A DNA stretch of 64,000 nucleotides from Candidatus Enterococcus huntleyi (GTDB lineage Bacteria; Bacillota; Bacilli; Lactobacillales; Enterococcaceae), in NCBI RefSeq assembly GCF_009933175.1, contig NZ_MAEJ01000030.1:248001-312000 (forward strand), written 5' to 3'. Below, one piece after another: positions 1 to 15,589 of this stretch. The number at the start of each line of letters is the position of its first letter. Within the stretch, counting starts at the first letter, position 1. The notes under the pieces were generated by a model. It made no database searches. It was not told the DNA's origin and was given only the letters and a program-made list of their open reading frames with translations. Position numbers and translations under genes: made by a program.

Positions 1-42
1 GCTCAATTAGTTCGTACTTTAGAATACTTCGCAAATCTTTAA
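1..42 (+). CDS. gap: Glyceraldehyde-3-phosphate dehydrogenase, C-terminal end (partial)
   Basis: Frame 1 reads [13 protein letters not shown] and then a TAA stop, which is the usual C-terminal tail of bacterial GAPDH; the rest lies to the left of the window. The identification rests on these 13 residues plus the position directly before pgk-tpiA-eno, the standard Firmicute glycolytic cluster. A strong terminator separates it from pgk. Confidence 0.85.
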   Translation, partial: AQLVRTLEYFANL

Positions 43-86
43 GATTTAGTCGACTGAAGAGTGTAAAACAAAACACTGTACAATCT

Positions 87-123
87 AAAAGCGGGGAAGC
101 GACGCGCTTCTCCGCTTTTTTTG
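87..123 (+). terminator. Intrinsic terminator between gap and pgk
   Basis: AAAAGCGG-g-GAAGCG / CGCTTC-t-CCGCTTTTTTT forms a long GC-rich stem with a short loop and a run of T. It lies between gap and pgk, so it probably lowers read-through into the downstream glycolytic genes rather than marking an end of the cluster. Confidence 0.85.
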
Positions 124-155
124 ATAATAAATTTACAATTGGAGGCAATTCTTTC

Positions 156-1346
156 ATGGCTAAAAAGACAGTAAAAGATATCGAATTAAAAGATAAAAAA
201 GTGCTTGTCCGTGTCGATTTCAACGTTCCTTTAAAAGACGGCGTAATCACTGATGATACACGTATTAAAGCAGCGTTACCAACAATCAACTATGTGTTGG
301 AACAAGGCGGCAAAGCGATTCTATTTTCACATTTAGGTCGTGTAAAAACAGATGAAGATAAAGCTGGTAAATCTTTAGCTCCTGTTGCTAAACGTTTAGG
401 CGAATTATTAGGCAAAGAAGTTACTTTCGTTCCTGAAACTCGTGGCGAAAAATTAGAAGCAGCAATCAATTCTATGAAAGACGGCGATGTTGTTGTCTTT
501 GAAAACACACGTTTTGAAGATATTGATGGCAAAAAAGAAAGCAAAAACGATGCTGACTTAGGTAAATACTGGGCTTCATTAGGCGATGTTTTCGTGAATG
601 ATGCTTTCGGTACAGCTCACCGTGCACATGCTTCTAACGTAGGGATTGCTTCTACTGGTATCCCAACAGTTGCTGGTTTCCTAATGGAAAAAGAAATTAA
701 ATTTATCGGTGAAGCAGTGGAAGAACCAAAACGCCCTATGATCGCAATCTTAGGTGGCGCGAAAGTTTCTGACAAAATCGGCGTAATCGAAAACTTAATT
801 CCTAAAGCGGACAAAATTCTAATTGGTGGCGGAATGACTTATACATTCTACAAAGCCAAAGGAATGAACATTGGTAGCTCTTTAGTTGAAGCAGACAAAG
901 TAGAATTAGCAAAAGAATTAATTGAAAAAGCTGGCGACAAACTTGTCTTACCAGTTGATTCAGTAACGGCTGCTGAATTCTCAAATGATGTTCCAACTGA
1001 AATCCACGTTGGCGATGTGCCAGACGGACAAATGGCTCTAGATATTGGACCAGAAACAATAGCTTTGTTCTCTGAAACATTAAAAGGTGCGAAAACAGTT
1101 GTTTGGAACGGTCCTATGGGCGTGTTCGAAATGAGCAACTTCGCTAAAGGAACAATTGGCGTTTGTGAAGCCATCGCTAACCTTGAAGGCGCAACAACAA
1201 TCATCGGTGGTGGCGATTCTGCTGCGGCTGCTGAACAATTAGGCTTTGCTTCTAAATTCACTCACATCTCAACAGGTGGCGGTGCAAGTTTAGAATTATT
1301 AGAAGGTAAAGAATTACCTGGCTTAGCTGCAATTAACGATAAATAA
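156..1346 (+). CDS. pgk: Phosphoglycerate kinase
   Basis: Cytoplasmic glycolytic kinase that moves the acyl phosphate of 1,3-bisphosphoglycerate to ADP, giving 3-phosphoglycerate and ATP. The 396-residue length is normal. Visible family motifs are [11 protein letters not shown] near residue 20, SHLGR near 60 (substrate-binding basic patch), [10 protein letters not shown] near 200 and the nucleotide-site [13 protein letters not shown] near 350. The ATG follows a GGAGG ribosome site by about 9 bases. It follows gap and precedes tpiA, and no internal irregularity is seen. Confidence 0.98.
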   Translation: MAKKTVKDIELKDKKVLVRVDFNVPLKDGVITDDTRIKAALPTINYVLEQGGKAILFSHLGRVKTDEDKAGKSLAPVAKRLGELLGKEVTFVPETRGEKLEAAINSMKDGDVVVFENTRFEDIDGKKESKNDADLGKYWASLGDVFVNDAFGTAHRAHASNVGIASTGIPTVAGFLMEKEIKFIGEAVEEPKRPMIAILGGAKVSDKIGVIENLIPKADKILIGGGMTYTFYKAKGMNIGSSLVEADKVELAKELIEKAGDKLVLPVDSVTAAEFSNDVPTEIHVGDVPDGQMALDIGPETIALFSETLKGAKTVVWNGPMGVFEMSNFAKGTIGVCEAIANLEGATTIIGGGDSAAAAEQLGFASKFTHISTGGGASLELLEGKELPGLAAINDK

Positions 1347-1412
1347 TTAATAGAGCCTGTGGTTGCTTAGTAGGCGGCCATAGACTCTTCAACTATGAGG
1401 AGTGAATCATTC

Positions 1413-2168
1413 ATGCGTAAACCAATTATCGCTGGTAACTGGAAAATGAATAAAACAGCTTCTGAAGCGAAAGCTTTTGCTGAAGCTGTAAAAACTAAAA
1501 TTCCTGGAAATGATAAAGTTGATTCAGTTATTGGATCTCCAGCTTTATTTTTACAAGAATTAGTTGAAGCAGCAAAAGGAACTGAATTAAAAATTTCAGC
1601 TCAAAACTGCTACTGGGAAAACTCAGGTGCGTTCACTGGTGAAGTTTCACCTGCAGCACTTTCTGACCTAGGTCTTGACTATGTAATCATTGGTCATTCT
1701 GAACGTCGTGAATATTTCCATGAAACGGATGAAGACATCAACAAAAAAGCCAAAGCAATTTTTGCTAATGGCATGGTGCCAATCTTCTGTTGTGGCGAAT
1801 CTTTAGAAACTTATGAAGCGGGTAAAACTTCTGAATGGATCGAAGGACAAATCACAAACGGACTTGTTGGCTTAACTGATGGACAAGTTTCTTCAATGGT
1901 GATTGCTTATGAACCTATCTGGGCGATTGGTACTGGTAAATCTGCAGATGCTAACATTGCCGATGAAATCTGTGGCGTGGTTCGTGCAACTGTTGAAAAA
2001 TTATACGGTAAAGAAGTTTCTGAAGCTGTTCGTATTCAATACGGCGGTTCTGTGAAACCTGAAAACATTGCTGAATACATGGCGAAAGAAAACGTTGATG
2101 GTGCTTTAGTCGGCGGAGCTAGCTTAGAAGCTGACTCATTCTTAGCGTTATTAGACGCTGTAAAATAG
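1413..2168 (+). CDS. tpiA: Triosephosphate isomerase
   Basis: Interconverts dihydroxyacetone phosphate and glyceraldehyde 3-phosphate. The 251-residue protein starts [14 protein letters not shown], with the substrate-binding Asn and Lys; the catalytic His lies in IIGHSERR and the catalytic Glu in [12 protein letters not shown], followed by the flexible loop. An upstream in-frame ATG at 1395 would add six residues, but AGGAG lies inside that extension and the family begins at the chosen ATG. It sits 66 bases after pgk. Confidence 0.97.
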   Translation: MRKPIIAGNWKMNKTASEAKAFAEAVKTKIPGNDKVDSVIGSPALFLQELVEAAKGTELKISAQNCYWENSGAFTGEVSPAALSDLGLDYVIIGHSERREYFHETDEDINKKAKAIFANGMVPIFCCGESLETYEAGKTSEWIEGQITNGLVGLTDGQVSSMVIAYEPIWAIGTGKSADANIADEICGVVRATVEKLYGKEVSEAVRIQYGGSVKPENIAEYMAKENVDGALVGGASLEADSFLALLDAVK

Positions 2169-2245
2169 TCTAATTTTGTAAAAGTTTTGAAAATAGTCAA
2201 GAAACATTTGCACTCTGGTTCAAAATTAACTAAAATTGTTCATAA

Positions 2246-3592
<1,347 letters not shown>

Positions 3593-3613
3593 TTTTTAAC
3601 GAAATGAATTTGG

Positions 3614-3650
3614 AACACTCTTCGGATAAAACTGGAGAGTGTTTTTTTTT
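3614..3650 (+). terminator. Intrinsic terminator after eno
   Basis: AACACTCT...AGAGTGTT stem with a 14-base loop, followed by an uninterrupted T run. Ends the gap-pgk-tpiA-eno transcript. Confidence 0.9.
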
Positions 3651-3835
3651 GATTGATTAAATTGGTTCATATGTAGTTCAGAAAGAGGAGGTAGTGATTA
3701 TAAAAATCCGAAACTGATTTATCGTGTCAACAAATCCTACTTCGTTAATAGTTCACATGTGCAATTATTTGTAGTTTCTATTATTACTTGCTAGAATGAA
3801 TATGCATTGATTGCAAAAAAGGAGCGTAAAATAGA

Positions 3836-4108
3836 ATGGACGGAAAGAAGTTTGATGGGCAACCAGTGACTGAGGAATTGCTAGACACAAACGGTTATCG
3901 AAAATATAGTGGAAAAGAGATCGATATCTATTACAATAAGGATATTTGTATCCATGCTGGAGAATGTGTGAGAGGGAATTCAGCGGTCTACGAAGTAGGG
4001 CGTCGTCCATGGATTATAGCGGATAATGCTGTAGTTGATGAGCAGGTGCAAATTATTGCAAAATGCCCTAGTGGTGCCTTAAAGTACATACGAAAGGATG
4101 TTGAATAA
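3836..4108 (+). CDS. YjdI-like divergent 4Fe-4S single-cluster protein
   Basis: A 90-residue protein resembling the YjdI family (divergent ferredoxin-like, one 4Fe-4S cluster). The Cys pattern is visible as ICIHAGECVRG and AKCPSGAL, with the typical EVGRRPWI stretch between them. The biochemical role of the family is not established. It lies two bases before a YjdJ-like acetyltransferase, the same pairing as E. coli yjdI-yjdJ, so the two products probably act together. The AAAGGAG ribosome site precedes the ATG. Confidence 0.8.
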   Translation: MDGKKFDGQPVTEELLDTNGYRKYSGKEIDIYYNKDICIHAGECVRGNSAVYEVGRRPWIIADNAVVDEQVQIIAKCPSGALKYIRKDVE

Positions 4109-4110
4109 GC

Positions 4111-4386
4111 ATGGAAATTAAAGAAGAAAAAAATCGCTTTGTTCTATTAAATGATGCTTCAAGAGAAATCGGCGAAATGACTTGGTCGAATGCTGGAGAA
4201 AAGATTATGATTATTGATCATACCTTTGTTGAGCCAGCGTATCGAGGCCAAAAATTAGCGGAAAAGTTAGTCAAGGCGGGGGTTGAAAAAGCTCGTCGTG
4301 ACGATAAAAAGGTCGTCCCATTATGCCCATTCGCAAAAAAAGAATTCGACCAAAAACCTGAATATGCGGATGTTTTGAGAAAATAA
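4111..4386 (+). CDS. YjdJ-like GNAT N-acetyltransferase
   Basis: A 91-residue minimal GNAT fold of the YjdJ type. The acetyl-CoA motif A is seen as VEPAYRGQKLAEKLV near residues 37-52, followed by the typical VVPLCPFAKKEF. Substrate unknown. It is separated from the upstream ferredoxin-like gene by two bases and almost certainly co-transcribed with it; a hairpin terminator follows at 4453. Confidence 0.82.
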   Translation: MEIKEEKNRFVLLNDASREIGEMTWSNAGEKIMIIDHTFVEPAYRGQKLAEKLVKAGVEKARRDDKKVVPLCPFAKKEFDQKPEYADVLRK

Positions 4387-4452
4387 GTAGTCAGATGCAG
4401 CACATTTGTTAATGTTGAATATGTACGATTTAACAAACATATACGCAATAAA

Positions 4453-4478
4453 TAACCTCAGCGTCTGCTGAGGTTTTA
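4453..4478 (+). terminator. Terminator-like hairpin after the yjdI/yjdJ pair
   Basis: AACCTCAGC-gtct-GCTGAGGTT is a perfect 9-bp stem with a 4-base loop, followed by a short T-rich tail. Confidence 0.7.
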
Positions 4479-4688
4479 GTATACAATCAGAGAATTATTT
4501 TGACTATTGAATATTAATACAACTCTATATAAATTACACATTGAATACAACATCTGGAGGCTTATATAACAGTCAATTCTCTGAATGTTCTTGCACAAAT
4601 TAAGCAACTATTTATGGGTAGATTAAAATTACTGGCCGCAGATAATGCTTAATCATGAAGATCAAATTGATACGCGGATTAAGTATTG

Positions 4689-4726
4689 ATACACCCTCAA
4701 ACATATCTTCAGGGTATATTTTTTCG
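4689..4726 (+). terminator. Orphan terminator with no gene in front of it
   Basis: ATACACCCT...AGGGTAT pairs with one bulge and is followed by ATTTTTT. The last annotated + strand gene ended about 300 bases upstream and has its own terminator, so this one implies a separate short transcript. Confidence 0.6.
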
Positions 4727-4737
4727 ACTATTTTAAT

Positions 4738-4965
4738 TTAGGCAAGACAATGGCTAGCCAATCTAGCAGTAGGAATTCCTGCAATTAAAAATTCTGCAGT
4801 CCCTATAGGGGAATCATAAATTACTAGCTGTGCATTTTCACTATTTACAGCTTGTATGAACTGATTTAGCAATGAGATTAACGTTCTTTGTTGAGCTGCT
4901 TGCGACCAGACTGTGAACTTTTTGATGGAAGGAATCCCGGATGCGGCATACGGTTGAAGATACAT
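4738..4965 (-). CDS. Doubtful 75-residue ORF, possible gene remnant
   Basis: Reads MYLQPYAASGIPSIKKF at the start and ends ...GIPTARLASHCLA. The composition is protein-like (a mid segment QQRTLISLLNQFIQAV looks like an amphipathic helix), and the frame stays open upstream of the ATG for several codons. I do not recognise a family. No good ribosome site is seen. It may be a decayed fragment of a longer gene. Confidence 0.25.
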   Translation of the reverse strand: MYLQPYAASGIPSIKKFTVWSQAAQQRTLISLLNQFIQAVNSENAQLVIYDSPIGTAEFLIAGIPTARLASHCLA

Positions 4966-5046
4966 AAAAGAGTATTGATCAATCCATTCACAAAAACTAT
5001 CTTGCGAGAAAAACTTATACTCATTAAATAAATAATAAAATTACGC

Positions 5047-5076
5047 AAAAAGAAGCCCTGTAGTGAGCTTCTTTTT
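5047..5076. terminator. Bidirectional terminator before secG
   Basis: AAAAAGAAGC-cctgtagtga-GCTTCTTTTT is a perfect 10-bp stem with A and T runs on the two sides, able to end transcripts from either direction. Confidence 0.75.
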
Positions 5077-5164
5077 GTGTTTACTGAAAATTCCACTAGA
5101 TATCTCGTTCATTCTATGATACATTAAGATAGATGAATTTTCGTGAAAAAGGAGGTTTTATTAC

Positions 5165-5407
5165 GTGAACTTGTATAATCTTATTTTAGGCGCTGTAATC
5201 GTCTTGTCTGTCTTATTAATCATTGCTATTATGATGCAGCCAAGTAAACAAAATAGTGCTGCTAGTGCTTTTACAGGCGGCGCAGATCAATTATTTGGGA
5301 AACAAAAAGCACGCGGTTTTGAGGCCGTTATGCAAAGAGCAACTGCAATAATGGGTGTGCTTTGGATTGCTTTATTATTTGCATTAGCTTATCTTTCTTC
5401 TCACTAG
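5165..5407 (+). CDS. secG: Preprotein translocase subunit SecG
   Basis: An 80-residue membrane protein of the SecYEG channel. Two hydrophobic segments (about residues 5-25 and 57-77) flank a cytoplasmic loop containing the conserved AFTGGADQLFGKQKARG. The start is GTG, 6-7 bases after a strong AAGGAGG. It heads the common Firmicute cluster secG-esterase-rnr-smpB, but a hairpin terminator lies directly after it, so part of its transcription is probably monocistronic. Confidence 0.93.
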   Translation: MNLYNLILGAVIVLSVLLIIAIMMQPSKQNSAASAFTGGADQLFGKQKARGFEAVMQRATAIMGVLWIALLFALAYLSSH

Positions 5408-5417
5408 ACAATTACAC

Positions 5418-5464
5418 GGTTACTGTAGGATGTTTTGCTTTCCTGTGGTAACCTTTTTATTTTG
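5418..5464 (+). terminator. Terminator after secG
   Basis: GGTTACTG-TAGGA / TCCTG-TGGTAACC pairs around a short loop and is followed by TTTTTATTTT. Confidence 0.75.
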
Positions 5465-5532
5465 CCAAAAAATGCGCAGGACGGCAGTTCATAGGCAATC
5501 TATGGTAGAATGGGAAGTGAGAGGTGAGTTTA

Positions 5533-6300
5533 ATGAAACAACAAATCAATTTACCAAAGCCGCTCTTTGCACCTCACGGCAAGCGAGCTGTTTTATTACT
5601 TCATGCATACTCAGGTAGCTCAAATGATGTGCGCATGATGAGTCGGTATATAGAGAGTGCTGACTACACCGTCTATTCGCCAAATTTTTCTGGCCATGGC
5701 ACATTAGATCCGCTAGATATTTTAACACAAGACAAAGAAGCTTGGTGGCAGGATACAACTGCAGCTTTAGCTTTCTTAAAAGAACAGGGCTATACACAAA
5801 TTGCTGTTTTTGGCCTTTCAATGGGTGGCATTTATGCGATGCACGCATTGGAATTACAGGATCCAGCAATTGTTGGTGGTGGCTTATTCTGTTCGCCCAT
5901 TTTTCCGGAAAATAATCATGTTTTCGAAAATTTCATGTTATATGCAAAACAGGTTATGACATTGGCAGAGTTGCCTTCAGCTACAATTGAGCAGAAGTTG
6001 GCAGAATTTGAGCCTTTAGCAGAAAAACAATTAGCAGCCATCCAAGAGACCGCACAGCGAGCATCCACTCAGTTATCTGAGATTAAGGTTCCGGTATTTT
6101 TAGCGCAAGCCGGACAAGATAAGATGATTGACCCAACAAATGTCTTTAAAACGGCTCAAGCTTTAAAAAATAGTCGCTACACGTTACAGTGGTATCCAGA
6201 GAGTACACACGTCATCACTGTCGGCAAAGACCGACGACAATTACAGCAGGACGTACTGAGCTTTTTAAACGCCCTGCCTTGGAATGAGGAAAAAGAATGA
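5533..6300 (+). CDS. Carboxylesterase, alpha/beta hydrolase (Est30/YvaK-like)
   Basis: A 255-residue alpha/beta hydrolase. The oxyanion-side motif LLLHAYSGS lies near residue 23, the nucleophile elbow GLSMGG near 95, the Asp in GQDKMIDP near 195 and the His in STHVIT near 225. Family members hydrolyse short-chain carboxyl esters; the physiological substrate is unknown. The start is the ATG seven bases after GAGGTGA; an in-frame upstream start at 5524 lies inside that site. It overlaps rnr by four bases (ATGA), and the order secG-est-rnr-smpB is standard in this group. Confidence 0.9.
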   Translation: MKQQINLPKPLFAPHGKRAVLLLHAYSGSSNDVRMMSRYIESADYTVYSPNFSGHGTLDPLDILTQDKEAWWQDTTAALAFLKEQGYTQIAVFGLSMGGIYAMHALELQDPAIVGGGLFCSPIFPENNHVFENFMLYAKQVMTLAELPSATIEQKLAEFEPLAEKQLAAIQETAQRASTQLSEIKVPVFLAQAGQDKMIDPTNVFKTAQALKNSRYTLQWYPESTHVITVGKDRRQLQQDVLSFLNALPWNEEKE

Positions 6301-8666
6301 ATCAAGAAATAATCAAAAAGAAAATACTGTTCTTTATGGAATCAAGTCAAAAAAAGACTTTTTCTATGGAACAAATAGCTGAGGCTTTAAGTCTACAAAA
6401 AAGTGAAGAGTTTAAAAGTCTTGTCCAAACGGTTGCTGCGATGGAACGCGCTGGACAAATTGAATTCAATAAAAAAGGAAAGATTAAATTACCCTTTTCG
6501 CCTACGTTGGTTGAAGGGATATTTCGTGCAAATGAACGAGGCTTTGGCTTTGTAACGATTGATCCTGAAGAGGATGATGTCTACATTCCTAAAGAAGCGA
6601 CTGGTTTTGCGATGAATGGCGATACAGTGGCGATTGATATTATAAGAACTTCTGATCCTTTTTCAGACAAAGGGGCCGAAGGGAAAGTTATCGAAGTCCG
6701 TGAAAGAAAGCTGACACAGATTGCTGGTGAATTTGTCGCCTATACAGATGATGAAGTAGCGGAAACTGATTTATATGGCGTAGTTGTCCCTAAGGATAAG
6801 AAATTAGGCCACTTTAAAGTTTATGCGATTGCAGAAGGTGTGCGACCCGTTGACGGGAGCATTGTGCTGATTGAGATTACTCACTACCCAGAGTCGGGTT
6901 ATTCGACTAGTTTGGAAGGTATTATCAAACAAGTCATTGGGCATAAAAATGATCCTGGGATGGATATATTATCAGTCATTGTCGCTAATGGAATTCCAAC
7001 AAGTTTTCCAGATGATGTTTTAGCAGAAGCTGATCAGGTCCCTGATACAATTCAAGAAGCTGACTTAGTAGGTCGTCGTGATCTTCGCGACCAACTGATT
7101 GTAACAATCGATGGCGAAGATGCCAAAGATTTGGATGATGCGGTGACGGTCAGAAAATTAGACAATGGCAATTATTTTCTTGGCGTGCATATCGCAGACG
7201 TTTCTTACTATGTAACAGAAGAGAGCCAATTGAATCGTGAAGCATTCGATCGTGGCACGAGTGTCTATTTAACTGACCGCGTGATTCCGATGATTCCACA
7301 GAGACTTTCAAATGGTATCTGTTCGCTAAATCCCAAAGTTCCTCGCCTCACTATGAGCTGTGAGATGGAGATTGATGTTTCAGGAAATGTGGTCCATCAC
7401 GAAGTCTTCCAAAGTGTCATTCAAACAACGGAACGAATGACTTATACAGCTGTCAATGAAATACTTGAAGAGCAAAAACCTGAAACACTTGAACGTTATG
7501 AAGCACTTGTGCCGATGTTTAGAGAGATGGGGCAGTTGCATCAAATCTTAGAAGCTATGCGGATTAGACGTGGTGCTGTCTCATTTGAGGATCGCGAAGC
7601 AAAAATCTTAGTTGATCCTGAAGGTCATCCAGTGGATATTCTACTCAGAAGTCGTGGAATTGGGGAACGTTTAATTGAATCGTTTATGTTAGCGGCCAAC
7701 GAGACCGTGGCTGAACATTTTACGCGCTTAAAATTACCTTATATCTATCGAATCCACGAGCAGCCTAAAGAAGAAAAAATGCAGCGCTTCTTTGACTTCG
7801 CTGCGGCACTAGGAATTGTGGTCCGTGGAACGAAAGGCACTATTACGCCTAAAGACTTGCAAAACGTCGTGGAAGAGGTTGCGGATAAACCTGAATCTGC
7901 TGTCATTAATACAATGCTTTTACGTAGTATGCAACAAGCTAAATATTCAGAAACAAATTATGGGCATTATGGCTTAGCTGCAGAATATTATACGCATTTT
8001 ACCTCACCAATACGACGGTACCCAGATTTAATTGTGCATCGTTTAATTCGCTCTTATGGAAATGATACGAGCCAAGAGATGCAAGATAAGTGGGCAGAAG
8101 AGTTACCAGAAATTGCTGAGCACAGTTCGCGTATGGAACGTCGAGCAGTTGATGCGGAACGTGAAGTTGATTCCCTGAAAAAAGCGGAATTTATGGCGGA
8201 TAAAGTCGGCGAAGAATTTGATGGAATTATTAGTTCAGTGGTCAAATTCGGCTTGTTTATTGAGTTACCTAACACGGTCGAAGGTCTAATTCATATTAAT
8301 GAATTGAAACAAGACTATTTCCACTTTTTAGAGAATCATCTAGCTTTGGTCGGAGAACGAACAGGATTAACCTTCAAGATTGGGCAAAAAGTTCGTATTA
8401 AAGTTGTTAAATCAGATCCTGAGACACGTGAGATTGATTTTGAATTACTAGAAGCTGAAGAGATTCCAACGCTTCAAGCACCGAAGAAGGACAAACGACG
8501 GAATCGTCCAGATGACCGACGTACACCTAAATCAAAACAAAAACCAGAAGGATCAGCCAACAGAAATAAGAAGAAACCAAAAAATGCTGGAAAACCGGCT
8601 GGTAAAGGCAAGAAACCTTTTTATAAAGGGGTTGCAAAAAAAGGTAAGAAAAAGAAAAAACAGTAA
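6297..8666 (+). CDS. rnr: Ribonuclease R
   Basis: A 3'-5' exoribonuclease that degrades structured RNA and takes part in tmRNA-linked mRNA decay. Domains in order: an N-terminal winged helix (about 1-65), cold-shock/OB domains (80-235), the RNB catalytic domain with the metal-binding DGEDAKDLDDAV near 273 and later HFTSPIRRYPDL, an S1 domain near 640-720, and a very basic Lys-rich tail (735-789). The 789-residue length is normal. It overlaps the esterase stop by four bases and is followed 15 bases later by smpB, its functional partner. Confidence 0.97.
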   Translation: MNQEIIKKKILFFMESSQKKTFSMEQIAEALSLQKSEEFKSLVQTVAAMERAGQIEFNKKGKIKLPFSPTLVEGIFRANERGFGFVTIDPEEDDVYIPKEATGFAMNGDTVAIDIIRTSDPFSDKGAEGKVIEVRERKLTQIAGEFVAYTDDEVAETDLYGVVVPKDKKLGHFKVYAIAEGVRPVDGSIVLIEITHYPESGYSTSLEGIIKQVIGHKNDPGMDILSVIVANGIPTSFPDDVLAEADQVPDTIQEADLVGRRDLRDQLIVTIDGEDAKDLDDAVTVRKLDNGNYFLGVHIADVSYYVTEESQLNREAFDRGTSVYLTDRVIPMIPQRLSNGICSLNPKVPRLTMSCEMEIDVSGNVVHHEVFQSVIQTTERMTYTAVNEILEEQKPETLERYEALVPMFREMGQLHQILEAMRIRRGAVSFEDREAKILVDPEGHPVDILLRSRGIGERLIESFMLAANETVAEHFTRLKLPYIYRIHEQPKEEKMQRFFDFAAALGIVVRGTKGTITPKDLQNVVEEVADKPESAVINTMLLRSMQQAKYSETNYGHYGLAAEYYTHFTSPIRRYPDLIVHRLIRSYGNDTSQEMQDKWAEELPEIAEHSSRMERRAVDAEREVDSLKKAEFMADKVGEEFDGIISSVVKFGLFIELPNTVEGLIHINELKQDYFHFLENHLALVGERTGLTFKIGQKVRIKVVKSDPETREIDFELLEAEEIPTLQAPKKDKRRNRPDDRRTPKSKQKPEGSANRNKKKPKNAGKPAGKGKKPFYKGVAKKGKKKKKQ

Positions 8667-8681
8667 AAAGGGGAGTCTTCT

Positions 8682-9146
8682 ATGCCTAAAGGAGAAGGGA
8701 AATTAATCGCCCAAAATAAAAAAGCACGTCATGATTATGCCATACTAGACACAATGGAAGCAGGAATGGTGCTTCAAGGGACAGAAATCAAGTCGGTTCG
8801 TAATGCACGAATTAATTTGAAAGATGGTTTTGTCCGCGTTCGTAATGGAGAAGCTTATCTTTATAATGTTCATATTAGCCCATACGAGCAAGGCAATATT
8901 TTTAATCATGAGCCTTTACGTACGCGAAAACTTTTGTTGCACAAGAAACAGATTGCTCGCTTAATTGGCGAAACAAAAAATACTGGCGTGACAATTGTGC
9001 CTCTGAAAGTCTATCTTCGTAATGGCTATGCCAAAGTTCTTATTGGTCTGGCTAAAGGGAAGAAGCAATATGATAAACGAGAAGATTTAAAACGAAAAGA
9101 TGTGGATCGACAAATTAGCCGTACACTCAAGAACTATTCTAGGTAG
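8682..9146 (+). CDS. smpB: SsrA (tmRNA)-binding protein SmpB
   Basis: A 154-residue partner of tmRNA in rescuing stalled ribosomes. Conserved stretches include [38 protein letters not shown], the HISPYEQGN motif and the basic C-terminal [23 protein letters not shown] ribosome site precedes the ATG. It comes last in the secG-est-rnr-smpB group. The ssrA gene itself is not in the 333 bases that follow. Confidence 0.97.
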   Translation: MPKGEGKLIAQNKKARHDYAILDTMEAGMVLQGTEIKSVRNARINLKDGFVRVRNGEAYLYNVHISPYEQGNIFNHEPLRTRKLLLHKKQIARLIGETKNTGVTIVPLKVYLRNGYAKVLIGLAKGKKQYDKREDLKRKDVDRQISRTLKNYSR

Positions 9147-10202
<1,056 letters not shown>

Positions 10203-10240
10203 AATAAAAAAAGCTACATTATCTTAGGAGGAAAATAATC

Positions 10241-10453
10241 ATGCAATATATCGCAGCAGCAATCGCAATTTTTGGCGCATCAATCGGTGCAGCATATGGT
10301 AACGGACAAGTAATTTCAAAAACAATTGAGTCAATGACTCGTCAACCTGAAATGGCTGGGCAATTACGTACAACAATGTTTATCGGGGTTGGTATGATTG
10401 AAGCTGTGCCAATTCTAGGGGTAGTTGTAGCGTTACTACTTATCTTTATGTAA
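10241..10453 (+). CDS. atpE: F0F1 ATP synthase subunit c
   Basis: A 70-residue proteolipid of the rotor ring with two transmembrane helices. The [13 protein letters not shown] glycine motif lies in helix 1, the polar loop carries RQPEMAGQL, and the ion-binding carboxylate is the Glu in [10 protein letters not shown] of helix 2. No Na-binding Gln-type signature is obvious, so protons are the expected coupling ion. A strong AGGAGG precedes the ATG. The 121-base gap to atpF contains a hairpin (CAGGACGCC...CACCGTCGCTG area) that may set relative expression. Confidence 0.95.
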   Translation: MQYIAAAIAIFGASIGAAYGNGQVISKTIESMTRQPEMAGQLRTTMFIGVGMIEAVPILGVVVALLLIFM

Positions 10454-10574
10454 ATTCTCTAAAAGAAGGCAGGACGCCGATTACTCGGGACACCGTCGCT
10501 GCTTTCTTTCTATATGTAGAGTCTCATTCATTGTTTTAGAAGAGCTCTGACACAGGAAGGAAGTTGAAGCATCT

Positions 10575-11102
10575 ATGTTTAATCAATTGGTTATTGCCGA
10601 AGCACAAGGAAACGCTATGATCGGTAACATACTAGTTGTCAGTGGTGCCTTTTTAATCCTCATACTTCTATTAAAAAAATTCGCATGGGGAGCAATCACT
10701 GATTTACTAAAACAACGTGAAGACAAAATCGCCAATGATTTAGATTCGGCTGAACAATCTCGACAATCAGCTGCTAAACTTGAACAAGAACGTCAGCAAC
10801 AATTACTTGCTTCTCGTTCAGATGCAGCCGACATTCTAAAAACCGCCAAAGAAAATGGTGAAGCAAGTCGTCAAACAATCTTAAAAGATACCAAAGAAGA
10901 AGTATCGCGCTTAAAAGAAAAAGCGCAAAACGATATTCTTATGGAACGTGACGCTGCTTTAACATCGGTTAAGGATGATGTCGCTGATCTTTCACTACAG
11001 ATTGCAGCAAAAATTCTAAAAAAAGAATTAACACCTGAATCACACGAATCTCTAATCAATCAATATATTGAAGGTTTAGGTTCAACAAATGAAACTAGAT
11101 AA
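10575..11102 (+). CDS. atpF: F0F1 ATP synthase subunit b
   Basis: The peripheral stalk of the synthase. At 175 residues it has one N-terminal membrane helix (about 18-36, LVVSGAFLILILLL) followed by a long charged coiled coil (about 45-160) rich in Lys, Glu, Gln and Ala. It overlaps the atpH start by 14 bases, suggesting translational coupling of the two stalk subunits. It has its own AGGAAGG ribosome site. Confidence 0.95.
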   Translation: MFNQLVIAEAQGNAMIGNILVVSGAFLILILLLKKFAWGAITDLLKQREDKIANDLDSAEQSRQSAAKLEQERQQQLLASRSDAADILKTAKENGEASRQTILKDTKEEVSRLKEKAQNDILMERDAALTSVKDDVADLSLQIAAKILKKELTPESHESLINQYIEGLGSTNETR

Positions 11103-11631
11103 ATATACCGTTGGTAAACGATATGGCAAAGCCTTGTTCAACTTGGCGATGGAAGAACAAGCAATTGAAGATATCTACCAACAATTATTGAGCTTAAGAG
11201 CCGTTTATGCAGAATTACCTGATCTTGGGAATATCCTTAGTGATACTCGTTTAGAACCAAATGAAAAACGAGTGGTTATGGATAAATTGGTCTGTCATTA
11301 TCAAGGCACAATGAGAAACTTTTTAGAAGTCGTTTTTAACTACAGTCGAATGGACGACTTGCTTTTAATGATTGATGAATATGAGCATCGATATGGTGAA
11401 TATAAAGGTTTAGTCACTGGTGTAGCAACGACAGCTGTGCCGCTCTCAGAAGAGCAAAAAGTGCAGCTAGAAGTGAAAATCGCTCAACATTTAGGCTATG
11501 GTGAAGCTAAGTTAGTCAATAAAGTGGATCCATCAATTATTGGTGGCGTCGTCGTTGAAGCGAATCACCAAGTCATTGATGGTAGCATCGGTAAACAATT
11601 AGAAAAAATTACGAGACTTATTAAAAAATAA
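11089..11631 (+). CDS. atpH: F0F1 ATP synthase subunit delta
   Basis: A 180-residue subunit joining the peripheral stalk to the top of F1. N-terminal helical bundle (YGKALFNLAMEE near residue 12) and the conserved C-terminal stretch VDPSIIGGVVVEANHQVIDGS(I)GKQL. The start lies within the end of atpF. The following atpA begins 30 bases after its stop. Confidence 0.95.
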   Translation: MKLDKYTVGKRYGKALFNLAMEEQAIEDIYQQLLSLRAVYAELPDLGNILSDTRLEPNEKRVVMDKLVCHYQGTMRNFLEVVFNYSRMDDLLLMIDEYEHRYGEYKGLVTGVATTAVPLSEEQKVQLEVKIAQHLGYGEAKLVNKVDPSIIGGVVVEANHQVIDGSIGKQLEKITRLIKK

Positions 11632-13218
<1,587 letters not shown>

Positions 13219-13235
13219 TAAAGGAGTGAAAGACA

Positions 13236-15576
<2,341 letters not shown>

Positions 15577-15589
15577 AAAGGGGTGCCTC

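Larger units (their letters stand above)
4479..5046. other. Long stretch without a convincing gene
   Basis: Apart from a T-tailed hairpin at 4689-4726, I see no gene with family features. The + strand between 4481 and 4725 has only very short ORFs, so a small RNA ending at that terminator is possible. A minus-strand ORF (4738-4965) is listed separately as doubtful. The base composition is like the other intergenic regions. Confidence 0.5.

Noticed and set aside
8512-8706. 64-residue ORF at the end of rnr
   Set aside because: Out-of-frame reading of the Lys-rich rnr tail, overlapping smpB.
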